Positions 41,331-49,531 of a stretch of DNA of 59,838 bases are shown here, piece by piece. The DNA comes from an uncultured Corynebacterium sp. GTDB lineage: Bacteria > Actinomycetota > Actinomycetes > Mycobacteriales > Mycobacteriaceae. The notes beneath the pieces were generated by a model. It had not been told where the DNA came from and did not search any database. It was given only the letters and a program-made list of their open reading frames with translations. The stretch lies in NCBI RefSeq assembly GCF_946222305.1, contig NZ_CAMIHZ010000013.1, positions 1 to 59,838 on the forward strand, given 5' to 3'. The position numbers and the translations under genes were made by a program. Numbering within the stretch: position 1 is the stretch's first letter; each line of letters opens with the position of its first letter.

Positions 41331-42077
41331 ATGCCCCGCCGAACTTTAACGCCTCGTCCCACTTTCAGGGACGAGGCGTTTGTGCTGCGAACCTATCGCC
41401 TAGGCGAGGCCGATCTCATTGTGGTCCTGCTCACGCGCGAACACGGGCAAGTGCGGGGCGTCGCCAAAGGTATCCGAAAGTCTAAGTCCCGCTTCGGCGC
41501 CAAGTTAGACCGCTTTACCCGAGTCAACGTCCAGATTTACCCTGGCCGGAACCTCGCGAATATCACTGACGCAGACGCCTTGGAATCCTACGCCGGCCCT
41601 ATCGTCGCCGATCCCGATCGCTACTTCGCCGGGTGCGCTGCGCTCGAGGTCGCCCAATTGTTCGGCGGGGAGGACGAATCGGTCTTTTCTTTACTCGACG
41701 CCACCCTCCGCGACCTCGCTGCCCTCGAACCCCTGTTGCCCCTCGTCAACATCGTGGACCGCTTTGTGCTGCACTGCCTCAACCTAGCCGGCTGGGCACC
41801 CAGCTTGGTCCACTGTGCACAATGTGGCAAACCTGGTCCGCACCGCGCCTTTCACCCGATGGCCGGGGGAGCGGTGTGTGTAACGTGCCGTCCTCCGGGG
41901 GCAGCGACCCCTCCGCCCCAAGCGGTGCGCTTGTTGTGGTTACTTGCCAACGGCCGCGAGGAGATCGCTGCTGAAGTCGCCACTGATCAGGACATCGCGA
42001 ATCGTGCACACGACTTGTTACTGAGCCACCTGCGGTTTCATCTGGAATCGGGCTGCCCCGCCTACGCTGCCCTCTAA
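41331..42077 (+). CDS. recO: DNA repair protein RecO
   Basis: 248 residues. The N-terminal OB-fold region starts PTFRDEAFVLRTYRLGEADLI and includes TREHGQVRGVAKGIRKSKSR. A later four-Cys zinc-finger-like cluster has CAQCGKPGPHRAF and CVTCRPP. RecO loads RecA onto SSB-coated gaps together with RecR. The length and the order near era and uppS are usual for actinobacteria. ATG 41331 is the only sensible start. Confidence 0.93.
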   Translation: MPRRTLTPRPTFRDEAFVLRTYRLGEADLIVVLLTREHGQVRGVAKGIRKSKSRFGAKLDRFTRVNVQIYPGRNLANITDADALESYAGPIVADPDRYFAGCAALEVAQLFGGEDESVFSLLDATLRDLAALEPLLPLVNIVDRFVLHCLNLAGWAPSLVHCAQCGKPGPHRAFHPMAGGAVCVTCRPPGAATPPPQAVRLLWLLANGREEIAAEVATDQDIANRAHDLLLSHLRFHLESGCPAYAAL

Positions 42078-42122
42078 TATTTTGCTTCCCGTGAGGAAAG
42101 CTTAGGCGGTGCGGAACGAACT

Positions 42123-42395
42123 TTGAAACAAGCAAACGAAGATGCCAACGGTTTGCGCGAACAGCTCTACAACGCCAGTGAAGAATGGGCTGAAAAGAAC
42201 GATCACGAACACAGTAAACGGATTTCCAATAAAGCCTTTAAGGACGTAGAAAAGGCCAAAGGGGAAAACGACGATGAGCTGCTCATCAAGTCCGATAGGG
42301 ACGAGTTCGAGGAACTGCTCGGGACAGACAAACTTCGCATGGTCAAGGTAGATGGCGACTGGAAAATTTGCGATTCGATGTTTTCTTTTCCGTAA
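42123..42395 (+). CDS. Short acidic protein, possibly a C-terminal remnant of a lipoprotein-like family
   Basis: About 90 residues if started at TTG 42123; the frame is open from the recO stop without a better start. The sequence is Glu/Asp/Lys-rich and ends KLRMVKVDGDWKICDSMF. That V-K-V-D-G-x-W-K-I-C pattern is typical of the end of NTF2-like secreted or lipoprotein domains (DUF4878-type). There is no signal peptide ahead of it, so it may be the leftover of a longer gene. A real small protein is possible but not favoured. Confidence 0.35.
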   Translation: MKQANEDANGLREQLYNASEEWAEKNDHEHSKRISNKAFKDVEKAKGENDDELLIKSDRDEFEELLGTDKLRMVKVDGDWKICDSMFSFP

Positions 42396-42494
42396 GACAG
42401 GCGGGGTCCGAGCAGACGGATAGCGGATATGCACCGAGCTCAATCCTAGGGAAGTCGCCACCATTGTTGGAGCCGTAGCGAGGCGACTGGCAAG

Positions 42495-43271
42495 ATGGGA
42501 CAAGTGAGTACTCTGCATCCCGAAACCAACTCCGGTTCCCCACACATCGAGCGCAGCGCCATCCCCCAGGAGCTGATGCCAAGACACATCGCGATCGTCA
42601 TGGACGGTAACGGGCGCTGGGCTCAAGAGCGGGGTTTGCCACGCACAGAGGGGCACAAACGGGGCGAGGGGGTGCTGCTCAGCCTAGTTGAGGAATGTCT
42701 CGAACTCGGGGTGGATTATCTCTCGGCTTACGCTTTTTCCACGGAGAATTGGCGTCGAAGTACCGAAGAAGTCCGCTTCCTCATGGGTTTTAACCGCGAC
42801 GTGCTGCGTCGCCAGCGTGACTACCTCGATAGCCTAGGCGTGCGCATTCGCTGGGTGGGTCGCCGACCTCGCCTGTGGCGATCGGTGATCGCAGAGCTCG
42901 AAAAAGCCGAGCGCCAAACTAGCTCCAACTCGGCCATGACACTGGCTATGTGTGTGAACTACGGCGGTAGGGCAGAGATTGTCGACGCCGCCAGGGCCAT
43001 CGCGGACGACGTGGCCCGTGGGGCTTTGAAGTCTCGACAGATTAGCGAGTCCAAGTTCGCTGAGTACCTCGACGAGCCCGACATGCCAGACGTGGATCTT
43101 TTCTTACGCCCCTCCGGAGAACAGCGCACATCGAATTTCCTGCCGTGGCAGTCGACGTACGCCGAAATGGTTTACCAGGATGTCCTATTCCCCGATTACA
43201 CTCCGAATGATTTGCGTGCTGCAGTGCTAGAGTTTGCTAAGCGGGATCGCCGATTCGGCGGGGTTAAATGA
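42495..43271 (+). CDS. uppS: Isoprenyl transferase (undecaprenyl-type cis-prenyl diphosphate synthase)
   Basis: 258 residues. The catalytic signature HIAIVMDGNGRWAQERGL (Asp of MDGNGRWA) is followed by GHKRGEGVLLSLVEECLE and YLSAYAFSTENWRRSTEEV. Two further diagnostic blocks are VDLFLRPSGEQRTSNFLPW and YAEMVYQDVLFPDY. These enzymes make the long-chain polyprenyl phosphate carrier for peptidoglycan and arabinogalactan precursors; actinobacteria have two, making either decaprenyl or shorter chains. The product length cannot be told from sequence here. It ends in a four-base overlap (ATGA) with the ferritin-like/VIT gene. Confidence 0.93.
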   Translation: MGQVSTLHPETNSGSPHIERSAIPQELMPRHIAIVMDGNGRWAQERGLPRTEGHKRGEGVLLSLVEECLELGVDYLSAYAFSTENWRRSTEEVRFLMGFNRDVLRRQRDYLDSLGVRIRWVGRRPRLWRSVIAELEKAERQTSSNSAMTLAMCVNYGGRAEIVDAARAIADDVARGALKSRQISESKFAEYLDEPDMPDVDLFLRPSGEQRTSNFLPWQSTYAEMVYQDVLFPDYTPNDLRAAVLEFAKRDRRFGGVK

Positions 43272-44416
43272 GAGAAAGCACATCGTTGGAACGTCAAGAC
43301 CAGCCGGAGAGTGTGGATCGGGCACAGCCATCAGTCGAGCGCCCGACCAAGAGGCAGATTGTTCGTTGGCGTCAATACCTTGCAAATGAGCGAGCCGAGG
43401 GGGCGGTATACCGTGAGCTAGCCCGGAAGAAGACGGGCGAAGAGCGGGAAATCTTGCTTGCGATTGCCGAGGCGGAGGCGCGACACGAAGCCTATTGGCG
43501 CAACCGGCTGGGGGAGTATGTGGGGCTGCCACGCAAGGCCAGCTTGGGAACGCGCATGATGGCGTGGATGGCGCGGCGCTTCGGCTCGGTGTTCGTGCTT
43601 GCGCTCATGCAGTCCGCGGAATCTCGCAACGAGTACATCAAGGACAACGACGCCAGCGAGCAGATGGTTGCCGATGAGGCGATTCACGCCGAAGTGGTTC
43701 GCGGGCTCGCTACCCGTGGCCGCGCCAGGATGAGTGGTGACTTCCGCGCGGCGATCTTTGGCGCCAACGACGGCCTCGTGTCCAACCTATCCCTGGTGCT
43801 GGGAATGGTTGGTACCGGAGCATCTTCGGATGTGGTGCTGGTGACCGGTATCGCGGGCCTTCTGGCGGGCGCGTTGTCAATGGCGGCGGGCGAATATGTT
43901 TCGGTTTCTTCCCAACAGGAACTGTTGGAGGCCAATACGCCCAACCCCGAAGCCGGCCGTTCTGTACCTAAACTCGACGTCGAGGAAAATGAGTTGGCGC
44001 TGGTCTACCGCGCTCGTGGAATGAGCTCGGAAGAGGCAGCCTCCAAGGCGCAGCGGGTTTTCGAATCCATCATCGCTTCTGACCGGGATGAAAAGGCCGT
44101 CTCCAGCTTCACCGACGACATCGAAGTGGAACGGGAAGAAAGCGGCTCGCCGATGTCGGCTGCCGTGTCCAGTTTCTTCCTCTTCGCCATGGGCGCGCTG
44201 ATCCCCGTGCTGCCGTATCTATTCGGCGCGGAGGGAGTGGTCGCAGCGGTGGTGGCCTGCGTCTTGGTGGGACTGTCGCTGCTGCTCACCGGCGGGGTGG
44301 TGGGCGTGCTGTCCGGAGGTGCGCCAACCAAGCGAGCTTTGCGCCAGTTGGTTATCGGCTTCGGCGCCGCCGCAATCACCTACGGTTTGGGCTCCCTGTT
44401 CGACGTTTCTGTTTAA
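43268..44416 (+). CDS. VIT1/CCC1-family metal transporter with N-terminal ferritin-like domain
   Basis: 382 residues. The N-terminal 150 residues form a ferritin-like helix bundle, with ANERAEGAVYRELARKKTG, IAEAEARHEAYWRNRL and VADEAIHAEVVRGLA. The E-x-x-R/H and E-x-x-H residues look like di-iron ligands. The VIT1/CCC1 membrane domain begins at about 155 (AAIFGANDGLVSNLSLVLGM, the family signature) and contains SMAAGEYVSVSSQQEL, with five spans in total. Such fusions (MbfA type) export Fe2+ or Mn2+ out of the cytosol. It starts in the uppS stop codon and converges on the Zur-type repressor gene, which suggests a metal-homeostasis theme. Confidence 0.88.
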   Translation: MRESTSLERQDQPESVDRAQPSVERPTKRQIVRWRQYLANERAEGAVYRELARKKTGEEREILLAIAEAEARHEAYWRNRLGEYVGLPRKASLGTRMMAWMARRFGSVFVLALMQSAESRNEYIKDNDASEQMVADEAIHAEVVRGLATRGRARMSGDFRAAIFGANDGLVSNLSLVLGMVGTGASSDVVLVTGIAGLLAGALSMAAGEYVSVSSQQELLEANTPNPEAGRSVPKLDVEENELALVYRARGMSSEEAASKAQRVFESIIASDRDEKAVSSFTDDIEVEREESGSPMSAAVSSFFLFAMGALIPVLPYLFGAEGVVAAVVACVLVGLSLLLTGGVVGVLSGGAPTKRALRQLVIGFGAAAITYGLGSLFDVSV

Positions 44417-44423
44417 CGTTTCT

Positions 44424-44444
44424 TTTCGGGGGCAGCCCCCGAAA
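44424..44444. terminator. Bidirectional hairpin between the VIT-type gene and the Fur-family gene
   Basis: TTTCGGGGG (44424-44432) pairs perfectly with CCCCCGAAA (44436-44444) around a three-base loop. It lies in the 31 bases separating the two convergent stops. The flanks are only partly T-rich. Confidence 0.65.
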
Positions 44445-44447
44445 CAT

Positions 44448-44879
44448 CTACTTGCAGCGAGGGCACAAGCCGAAGATCTCGGCCGTGTGCCCTGACTTTT
44501 GGAAGCAGTGCTTAGCAGCGATTTCCTTAGCCCAATCTTCCACGGGGCCACCATCGATCTCCACGGTCTTGCGGCAGTTGGTGCACACCAAGTGGTGGTG
44601 ATGATCATCCATCGCACAACTGCGGTACAGCGTTTCGCCGGTTTCGTCGTGGAGCGTGTCAATAGCGCCGATCTCGGCCATCTGCTGCAAGGTGCGGTAC
44701 ACGGTGGTGAGGCCGACCTTCTCGCCCTTCGTTGTCAGTTCGTGGTGGATGTCTTGGGCGCTGGAGAACGTGGTGATGCCATCGAGAATGTCCGCCACAG
44801 CGCGACGCTGACGCGTATTGCGCTGGCCGATTTTAGGTCGGCGAGAGTTAGCAACCGTGTCTTGCTGAGTCATGGACAC
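44448..44879 (-). CDS. zur: Fur-family metalloregulator, Zur/FurB type
   Basis: About 143 residues. The winged-helix DNA-binding part has RNTRQRRAVADILDGITTFSSAQ and GLTTVYRTLQQMAEIG. The dimer and metal domain follows, with the histidine cluster MDDHHHHLVCTNCRKTVEIDG and a second Cys pair FGLCPRC near the end (the structural zinc site). Actinobacterial Zur represses zinc-uptake and ribosomal-protein paralogue genes when zinc is plentiful. The start is GTG 44879 behind AAGGAG, or ATG 44873. It converges on the ferritin-like/VIT gene. The Zur rather than Fur call rests on the length and Cys/His pattern and on position beside glyS. Confidence 0.85.
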   Translation of the reverse strand: MSMTQQDTVANSRRPKIGQRNTRQRRAVADILDGITTFSSAQDIHHELTTKGEKVGLTTVYRTLQQMAEIGAIDTLHDETGETLYRSCAMDDHHHHLVCTNCRKTVEIDGGPVEDWAKEIAAKHCFQKSGHTAEIFGLCPRCK

Positions 44880-44899
44880 CAATCTCCTTAGGAAGTGAA

Positions 44900-44955
44900 T
44901 TGAACGTATTCAACCATAGGCACATCGCTACTTATTTTCAATTGATTATCAATTG
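44900..44955. promoter_or_regulatory. Two palindromes upstream of the Fur-family gene
   Basis: CAATTGAT-T-ATCAATTG (44939-44955) has perfect 8-base arms; TTGAA-CGTA-TTCAA (44900-44913) is a second dyad nearer the gene. The AT-rich, TTGA/TCAA-type symmetry resembles Fur-family operators, so autoregulation is plausible. Exact match to a known Zur consensus is not claimed. Confidence 0.5.
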
Positions 44956-45048
44956 TTCTCATATCGTGAGCTATGACAACCGCGGCCACGAGATTCTACA
45001 ACCCCGGCGGTCCATCGAAAGTGGCATGTCGGGACTCACATGTGGTAC

Positions 45049-45078
45049 TTGACAATTGCACAAAAAAGTCGTTAGATT
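45049..45078 (+). promoter_or_regulatory. Promoter of the 6C RNA
   Basis: TTGACA (45049-45054) and TAGATT (45073-45078) are separated by 18 bases, a good sigma-A-type match. Transcription would begin about seven bases on, near 45085, shortly before the first C-loop hairpin. Confidence 0.8.
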
Positions 45079-45084
45079 ACACAT

Positions 45085-45216
45085 AGTTCCCCTGAGGCAA
45101 CGTTTACCCCCCCCCTTCGTTGCCTCAACTTGGTGGGAACAGGCCCCATTCACTTCGGTGGAAAGTGCGGCCGGGACCTGCAGTGACACCCCCCCCTTAA
45201 CTGCAGGTCCTTTTTT
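45085..45216 (+). ncRNA. 6C RNA (actinobacterial small RNA with C-rich loops)
   Basis: Two hairpins define this RNA. The first is TGAGGCAACG (45093-45102) with CGTTGCCTCA (45118-45127), and its loop holds nine consecutive C. The second is GGACCTGCAGT (45174-45184) with ACTGCAGGTCC (45200-45210), and its loop holds eight consecutive C; TTTTTT follows directly (45211-45216) as the terminator. A small helix CACTT/AAAGTG lies in between. This is the defining architecture of the 6C RNA family known from actinobacteria, where C-rich loops can bind G-rich mRNA sites. A strong promoter sits just upstream, so the RNA is about 130 nt. It lies between the Fur-family gene and glyS. Confidence 0.9.
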
Positions 45217-45449
45217 ATTCCCAAATCATTCAGGTTCGGGGTTTGGGCCTTGCGAACCACCTCTACTGGGTACCCTCAGCTTGCTCTATCCACCTAGAGG
45301 AATGCTTTGGTTCGACGCCGACCCCACCCATCACGGACGCAGCCGAACACACTCGATAGGATAGGGGGAGTTGTCTGCTACAGACCCTGAACACGGACAA
45401 ACATCCCCTACTTCAGCCTCGCAACCAGCGGGGCGTACTCAAGGAGAGC
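45217..45449. other. glyS leader region
   Basis: The 233 bases before glyS contain no gene. No T-box specifier/antiterminator arrangement and no glycine riboswitch were recognised. TAGGAT within 45356-45366 is a possible -10, but no clear -35 is seen. AAGGAGAGC precedes the glyS start. Confidence 0.4.
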
Positions 45450-46838
45450 ATGAGCAATATGGCCGGAAATATCGACTCCGTAGTTAACCTCGCCAAGCGA
45501 CGCGGCTTGGTATACCCGTGTGGAGAAATTTACGGCGGTACCCGGTCGGCGTGGGACTACGGACCGCTGGGCGTCGAACTGAAAGAAAACATCAAGCGCC
45601 AGTGGTGGCGCCATATGGTGACGTCTCGCCGTGATGTCGTCGGCCTCGATTCGTCCGTGATCCTGCCGAAGCGGGTATGGGAAGTATCCGGCCACGTGGA
45701 GGTCTTCACCGACCCACTGGTTGAATCCCTGCACACCCACAAGCGCTACCGCGCGGACCACCTGCTAGAAGCTTACGAAGAAAAGCACGGCCACCCACCG
45801 GCAAACGGACTGGCTGATATCAACGACCCCGAGACCGGTCAGCCCGGCAAATGGACTGAGCCCAAGGCGTTCTCGGGTCTGCTGAAGACCTACCTTGGTC
45901 CAGTCGATGATAAGGAAGGGTTGCACTACCTGCGTCCCGAGACCGCGCAGGGCATCTTCACGAACTTCAAGAACGTGATGACTACCTCCCGACAGAAGCC
46001 ACCGTTCGGTATTGCGCAGGTGGGTAAGTCCTTCCGTAACGAGATCACCCCGGGCAACTTCATCTTCCGCACCCGCGAGTTTGAGCAGATGGAGATGGAG
46101 TTCTTCGTCAAGCCAGGCGAGGACGAGGAATGGCACCAGAAGTGGATCGATGACCGATACCAGTGGTACATCGATCTGGGCATTAAGGAAGAAAACCTGC
46201 GCCTGTACGAACACCCACAGGAAAAGCTGTCGCACTACTCCAAGCGCACCGTGGACGTTGAGTACGCCTTCCACTTCAAGGGTTCCAAGTGGGGCGAGCT
46301 GGAAGGCGTGGCTAACCGCACCGATTACGACCTGCGCGTACACTCTGAAGGCTCCGGCGAGGACCTGTCTTACTTCGACCAAGAGGCCAACGAGCGCTGG
46401 ATCCCATACGTCATCGAGCCCGCGGCCGGTCTGGGACGCGCCATGATGGCCTTCCTCTGTGATGCCTACGAGGAGGAAGAAGTTCCAAACGCCAAGGGTG
46501 GCACCGACACCCGCACGGTGTTGAAGTTGGATCGTCGTCTGGCCCCGATCAAGGTCGCTGTGCTGCCCCTGTCCAAGAAAGACACTTTGACCCCAACCGC
46601 GGAGAAGGTCGCCAACCAGCTCCGTGGACTGTGGAACGTGGACTACGACGTTTCCGGTGCGATTGGTCGCCGATACCGCCGCCAAGACGAGATCGGTACG
46701 CCATTCTGCGTGACCGTGGACTTCGATACCCTCGAGGACAATGCGGTGACCGTTCGTGAGCGCGACACGATGGAGCAAGAGCGCGTGAAGATCGACGATC
46801 TGCAGGCTTACCTCGGTGAGCGCCTCGCTGGTTGCTAA
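45450..46838 (+). CDS. glyS: Glycyl-tRNA synthetase (single-chain, class II)
   Basis: 462 residues, the alpha2-type single-chain enzyme that attaches glycine to tRNA-Gly. N-terminal NLAKRRGLVYPCGEIYGGTR is followed by WDYGPLGVELKENIKRQWW. Class II motif 2 is FRNEITPGNFIFRTREFEQMEMEFF, and motif 3 lies around IEPAAGLGRAMMAFL. The C-terminal anticodon domain includes KVAVLPLSKKD and RRYRRQDEIGTPFCVTVD. A well-placed AAGGAG precedes ATG 45450; a second ATG four codons on is possible. Confidence 0.96.
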   Translation: MSNMAGNIDSVVNLAKRRGLVYPCGEIYGGTRSAWDYGPLGVELKENIKRQWWRHMVTSRRDVVGLDSSVILPKRVWEVSGHVEVFTDPLVESLHTHKRYRADHLLEAYEEKHGHPPANGLADINDPETGQPGKWTEPKAFSGLLKTYLGPVDDKEGLHYLRPETAQGIFTNFKNVMTTSRQKPPFGIAQVGKSFRNEITPGNFIFRTREFEQMEMEFFVKPGEDEEWHQKWIDDRYQWYIDLGIKEENLRLYEHPQEKLSHYSKRTVDVEYAFHFKGSKWGELEGVANRTDYDLRVHSEGSGEDLSYFDQEANERWIPYVIEPAAGLGRAMMAFLCDAYEEEEVPNAKGGTDTRTVLKLDRRLAPIKVAVLPLSKKDTLTPTAEKVANQLRGLWNVDYDVSGAIGRRYRRQDEIGTPFCVTVDFDTLEDNAVTVRERDTMEQERVKIDDLQAYLGERLAGC

Positions 46839-46876
46839 AAGGCCGACCATCCCGAAATTGTAGGAAAGGTATCTGA

Positions 46877-47422
46877 TTGAATTCCGATATCCGTTGGGGA
46901 CTGCCCAGCGACGGCCATACTTTCCCCATCTACGCTGGCCCTGCTGATGACATGGACCGGGTGGCAGAATACGCCCAAGAACGGGGCGTAAATCACCTGC
47001 GTTTCGGCGGGGACACGTGGGCTTTGCACACTGGTGATGGCCCAACCATCAGTGCCGAGACCGCGACGGGCGAGTGGACGGCCACTGCCGTCGACGCCGA
47101 AAAGTTCTCCAAGGCCAAAAGTTTCGAGGTCAAGGCCGATCGGCACACACTGCAGATCGTCAACGAGTCCAAACAAAACTACGTTCTTAACATCGATGGG
47201 CAGAAAGCCGGGCAGTTCACTGGAGAGCAGCGCGGTCTGCGCAACCTGCATGTGGAGTTCGAGGGCCAGGGCGAAAAGTTGCCGTTAGATGTGCAGATTT
47301 TCATCTCGTGGGTGGCGCGCTACTGTCTAGAGTCGCGCGTCCTCAAGACGACCTCGGCCGTTATGTGGTTCATGATTTTCTTGATCCCACTGGCCATTCT
47401 GGTCTGGCTCGGGGCCATCTAA
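46877..47422 (+). CDS. Conserved-looking protein with C-terminal membrane anchor (unknown function)
   Basis: 181 residues from TTG 46877, preceded by AGGAAAGG. The first 150 residues look like a beta-rich soluble domain (FEVKADRHTLQIVNESKQNY, VLNIDGQKAGQF), and a single C-terminal span (VMWFMIFLIPLAILVWLGAI) would anchor it with the domain in the cytosol. No signal peptide or catalytic motif is evident. It converges on the TPM-domain gene, and the two stops share a terminator. Family not recognised. Confidence 0.72.
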   Translation: MNSDIRWGLPSDGHTFPIYAGPADDMDRVAEYAQERGVNHLRFGGDTWALHTGDGPTISAETATGEWTATAVDAEKFSKAKSFEVKADRHTLQIVNESKQNYVLNIDGQKAGQFTGEQRGLRNLHVEFEGQGEKLPLDVQIFISWVARYCLESRVLKTTSAVMWFMIFLIPLAILVWLGAI

Positions 47423-47439
47423 CCGGGGCTCCGGTTTTT
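47421..47439. terminator. Compact terminator between convergent genes
   Basis: AACCGG (47421-47426), loop GGCT, CCGGTT (47431-47436), then TTTA. It overlaps the ends of both convergent genes. Confidence 0.7.
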
Positions 47440-49480
47440 AGAAGCTGGCAGAGTCGGAGCCCCCACCGAGGTCTCCGCCTCCGAAGCCTCCATCACCACC
47501 CCAACTGCCACCGTCGCCCCAGCCACTGCCGAAGCCGCCTCCAAAACCACCGCTTCCACTGAACAGCGAGCCGAGTAGCATACCGGTGATGAAATCACCG
47601 CCACCGTAGCGACCGCCACCTCCGTAGAAGTTGTTGTGGTTGTTGAAGCGGTCGATATCCCGGCGCACCAATTGGGTGGCTTGATCGGCCCAGCTGGACG
47701 CCTGCTGGGCAGCACCCATCGCAGCCTTAGGATCCGACGAGCGCATCTGTTGAGCCTGGGTGACATATTGGCGTGCGGTCTGCGCCGCCGAGCGGGAATC
47801 CACGCTGATGATCTGACCGCGGTTCATGATCACGTCCTCCACAGCCTGCAGCTGGGTCTCCGCGTGGTCAATCATTCGCCCTACGATTTGATCGGAGCGC
47901 CGGAAGTCATTGTCCGCCCCGCGCGCAGAATCCAAGGCATCGTCGAGCTTCGCATCTGCTTGAAGCAGCTCGTTGTAGGCGCCCAGCACATCGCCACTGT
48001 CATCCTTGGCCTTGTAGCTATCCTGAAGAGCCTTCTGTGCCTGCTCGACCGCCGAGGTCATAGCGGAACGATCGAACGAAGCCGGCCCCTGCAGCAGGCG
48101 CTCGGCCTCAGAGATTTCACCTTCCACCTCGGCGATCAGCCCGGTCAGATTATTGTGCGCCTGGCGCAGTTGCTCCTCAGCTCGCTCCACTGCGGTCAAC
48201 TGGTTGTCCGCCTGGTTGATGGCCATGCGAGCAGCGCCAATCACATCCACCAAACCACCTTGTTCACCCGCGGGGCGTTTCAGCAGCTCGTTCGCGCGAT
48301 CCAGCGCCCGGTCGGCCTCAGAAATCTCCTCCTCGGCTACATCCGGGTTGTTTTCCACCGAAACCAACAGGTTGGCATCCAGACGACTCTTCAAATCTTC
48401 AAGCTTTTGACGAGCACGTGGGATTCGGCCGCGTAGCTCGATCGTCTGGCGGCGCAGTTCCTCCACACGTTCCGGAGCATTGATGAGTTCCTGACGCAAC
48501 TCATTGAATTCGGCGGCCTTGCCATTCAAGTTGCGGTCGGCGTTACCACAGGAGGAGATGACCTCGATCAACGTGGCGCGGACCTGATCTTCCGAACGGA
48601 TCACGCCAGTACGAGCCTGCTGTTCCAACTCGAAGGCACGCGACAAAGTATTGCGGGAGTGATCCAGCGCCCGCGCCAGTTCACGGGTCCGCTCAGGGCC
48701 GAACTCGTCGGTGGCAACTTGTAGTTCCTGAGCACCCTTGCGGATCGACTCGTCAGTGCTTTGCAGTTCGTCGGCAGCCAATTGGCGCAGCACATGCGTG
48801 GGCTGCTGCGCGTAATTATCCACATCATCCGGGTTGATGGTGCGGGCAGCTTCCAACTGCTGGGCATCCGTTTTCTTCCGATTACGGCGAGACCACCACA
48901 GAGCGCCACCCACGCCACCGACCACAGCCGTAGCACCAGCGCCCATCCACGCCTTCGATTCTGTGCTTGCTCGGCCGGCGACCTTGTCCGCGGCCGACTG
49001 AGCGCTTCCAGTCCAATCGTCATTGGCCAGCTTGGATTGCGCAGCATCGCGAACTTCACCTGCGAGCTTGCGCGATACGCGGGCACCCCAGTCCGTACCT
49101 ATGCTCCGAGAGGTCGTGCTCACCACCATCACGAACGAATCCGGGGAGCTCACCTGCGTGCGCAGCTGTTGGGCGGTGCGCTGAGCATCCGGAAGCTTTT
49201 GGTCCGTGTACACCAGATACAGCTTGGTTTTATTTTTCTGCACGCCCTCGCGCAGCGCCTCTTCGATATTGGACTTCTTCGACCCGTCGATCACACCGGC
49301 TTGATCCACGAGCTGGCTGGTCAACTGCAGCTGCTGAGTGGCTCCACCCTGAAGCTGGGCGTGGGCGCTGGGCAGCGTGGCGTCGGCCATAAAAATAGCA
49401 GGTGACAACAGGAAACCAGCGCTAATAGCGCCAGCTAGCGACAACCGGGTGAAACGGTCCGCAGAAGTTTTAGGAACCAT
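47438..49480 (-). CDS. TPM-domain (YgcG-like) membrane protein with long coiled-coil and Gly-rich tail
   Basis: 680 residues from ATG 49480 (GGTGGA just ahead). A signal peptide ends near AHAQ (about residue 42). The TPM/YgcG domain (about 55-170) has LTSQLVDQAGVIDGSKKSNI, YLVYTDQKLPDA and SFVMVVSTTSRSIGTDWG. One membrane span (ATAVVGGVGGALWWSRRNRK) follows at about 190-210. Then come roughly 370 residues of charged helix predicted as coiled-coil, and a tail made almost only of Gly, Phe, Ser and Trp with Asp (FGGGFGSGWGDGGSWGGDG). The domain order places TPM outside and the coiled-coil inside. TPM domains are linked to photosystem or membrane-protein repair in plants; the bacterial role is not known. 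Confidence 0.85.
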   Translation of the reverse strand: MVPKTSADRFTRLSLAGAISAGFLLSPAIFMADATLPSAHAQLQGGATQQLQLTSQLVDQAGVIDGSKKSNIEEALREGVQKNKTKLYLVYTDQKLPDAQRTAQQLRTQVSSPDSFVMVVSTTSRSIGTDWGARVSRKLAGEVRDAAQSKLANDDWTGSAQSAADKVAGRASTESKAWMGAGATAVVGGVGGALWWSRRNRKKTDAQQLEAARTINPDDVDNYAQQPTHVLRQLAADELQSTDESIRKGAQELQVATDEFGPERTRELARALDHSRNTLSRAFELEQQARTGVIRSEDQVRATLIEVISSCGNADRNLNGKAAEFNELRQELINAPERVEELRRQTIELRGRIPRARQKLEDLKSRLDANLLVSVENNPDVAEEEISEADRALDRANELLKRPAGEQGGLVDVIGAARMAINQADNQLTAVERAEEQLRQAHNNLTGLIAEVEGEISEAERLLQGPASFDRSAMTSAVEQAQKALQDSYKAKDDSGDVLGAYNELLQADAKLDDALDSARGADNDFRRSDQIVGRMIDHAETQLQAVEDVIMNRGQIISVDSRSAAQTARQYVTQAQQMRSSDPKAAMGAAQQASSWADQATQLVRRDIDRFNNHNNFYGGGGRYGGGDFITGMLLGSLFSGSGGFGGGFGSGWGDGGSWGGDGGFGGGDLGGGSDSASF

Positions 49481-49531
49481 GCAGTCCACCTTAACGCAAT
49501 TTGCAAGGTCGACCGCGTAGGTTAGTTACTC

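Noticed and set aside
45056..45364. A 102-codon frame crossing the 6C RNA region
   Set aside because: It runs through both C-loop hairpins and the T-tract, so the RNA explains the sequence and the frame has no start signals.
45217..45449. A T-box or glycine riboswitch ahead of glyS
   Set aside because: No specifier loop, T-box core or tandem glycine aptamer features could be found by eye.
45765..47045. A 426-codon minus-strand frame opposite glyS
   Set aside because: Antisense to glycyl-tRNA synthetase, with no recognisable domain and no start signals.
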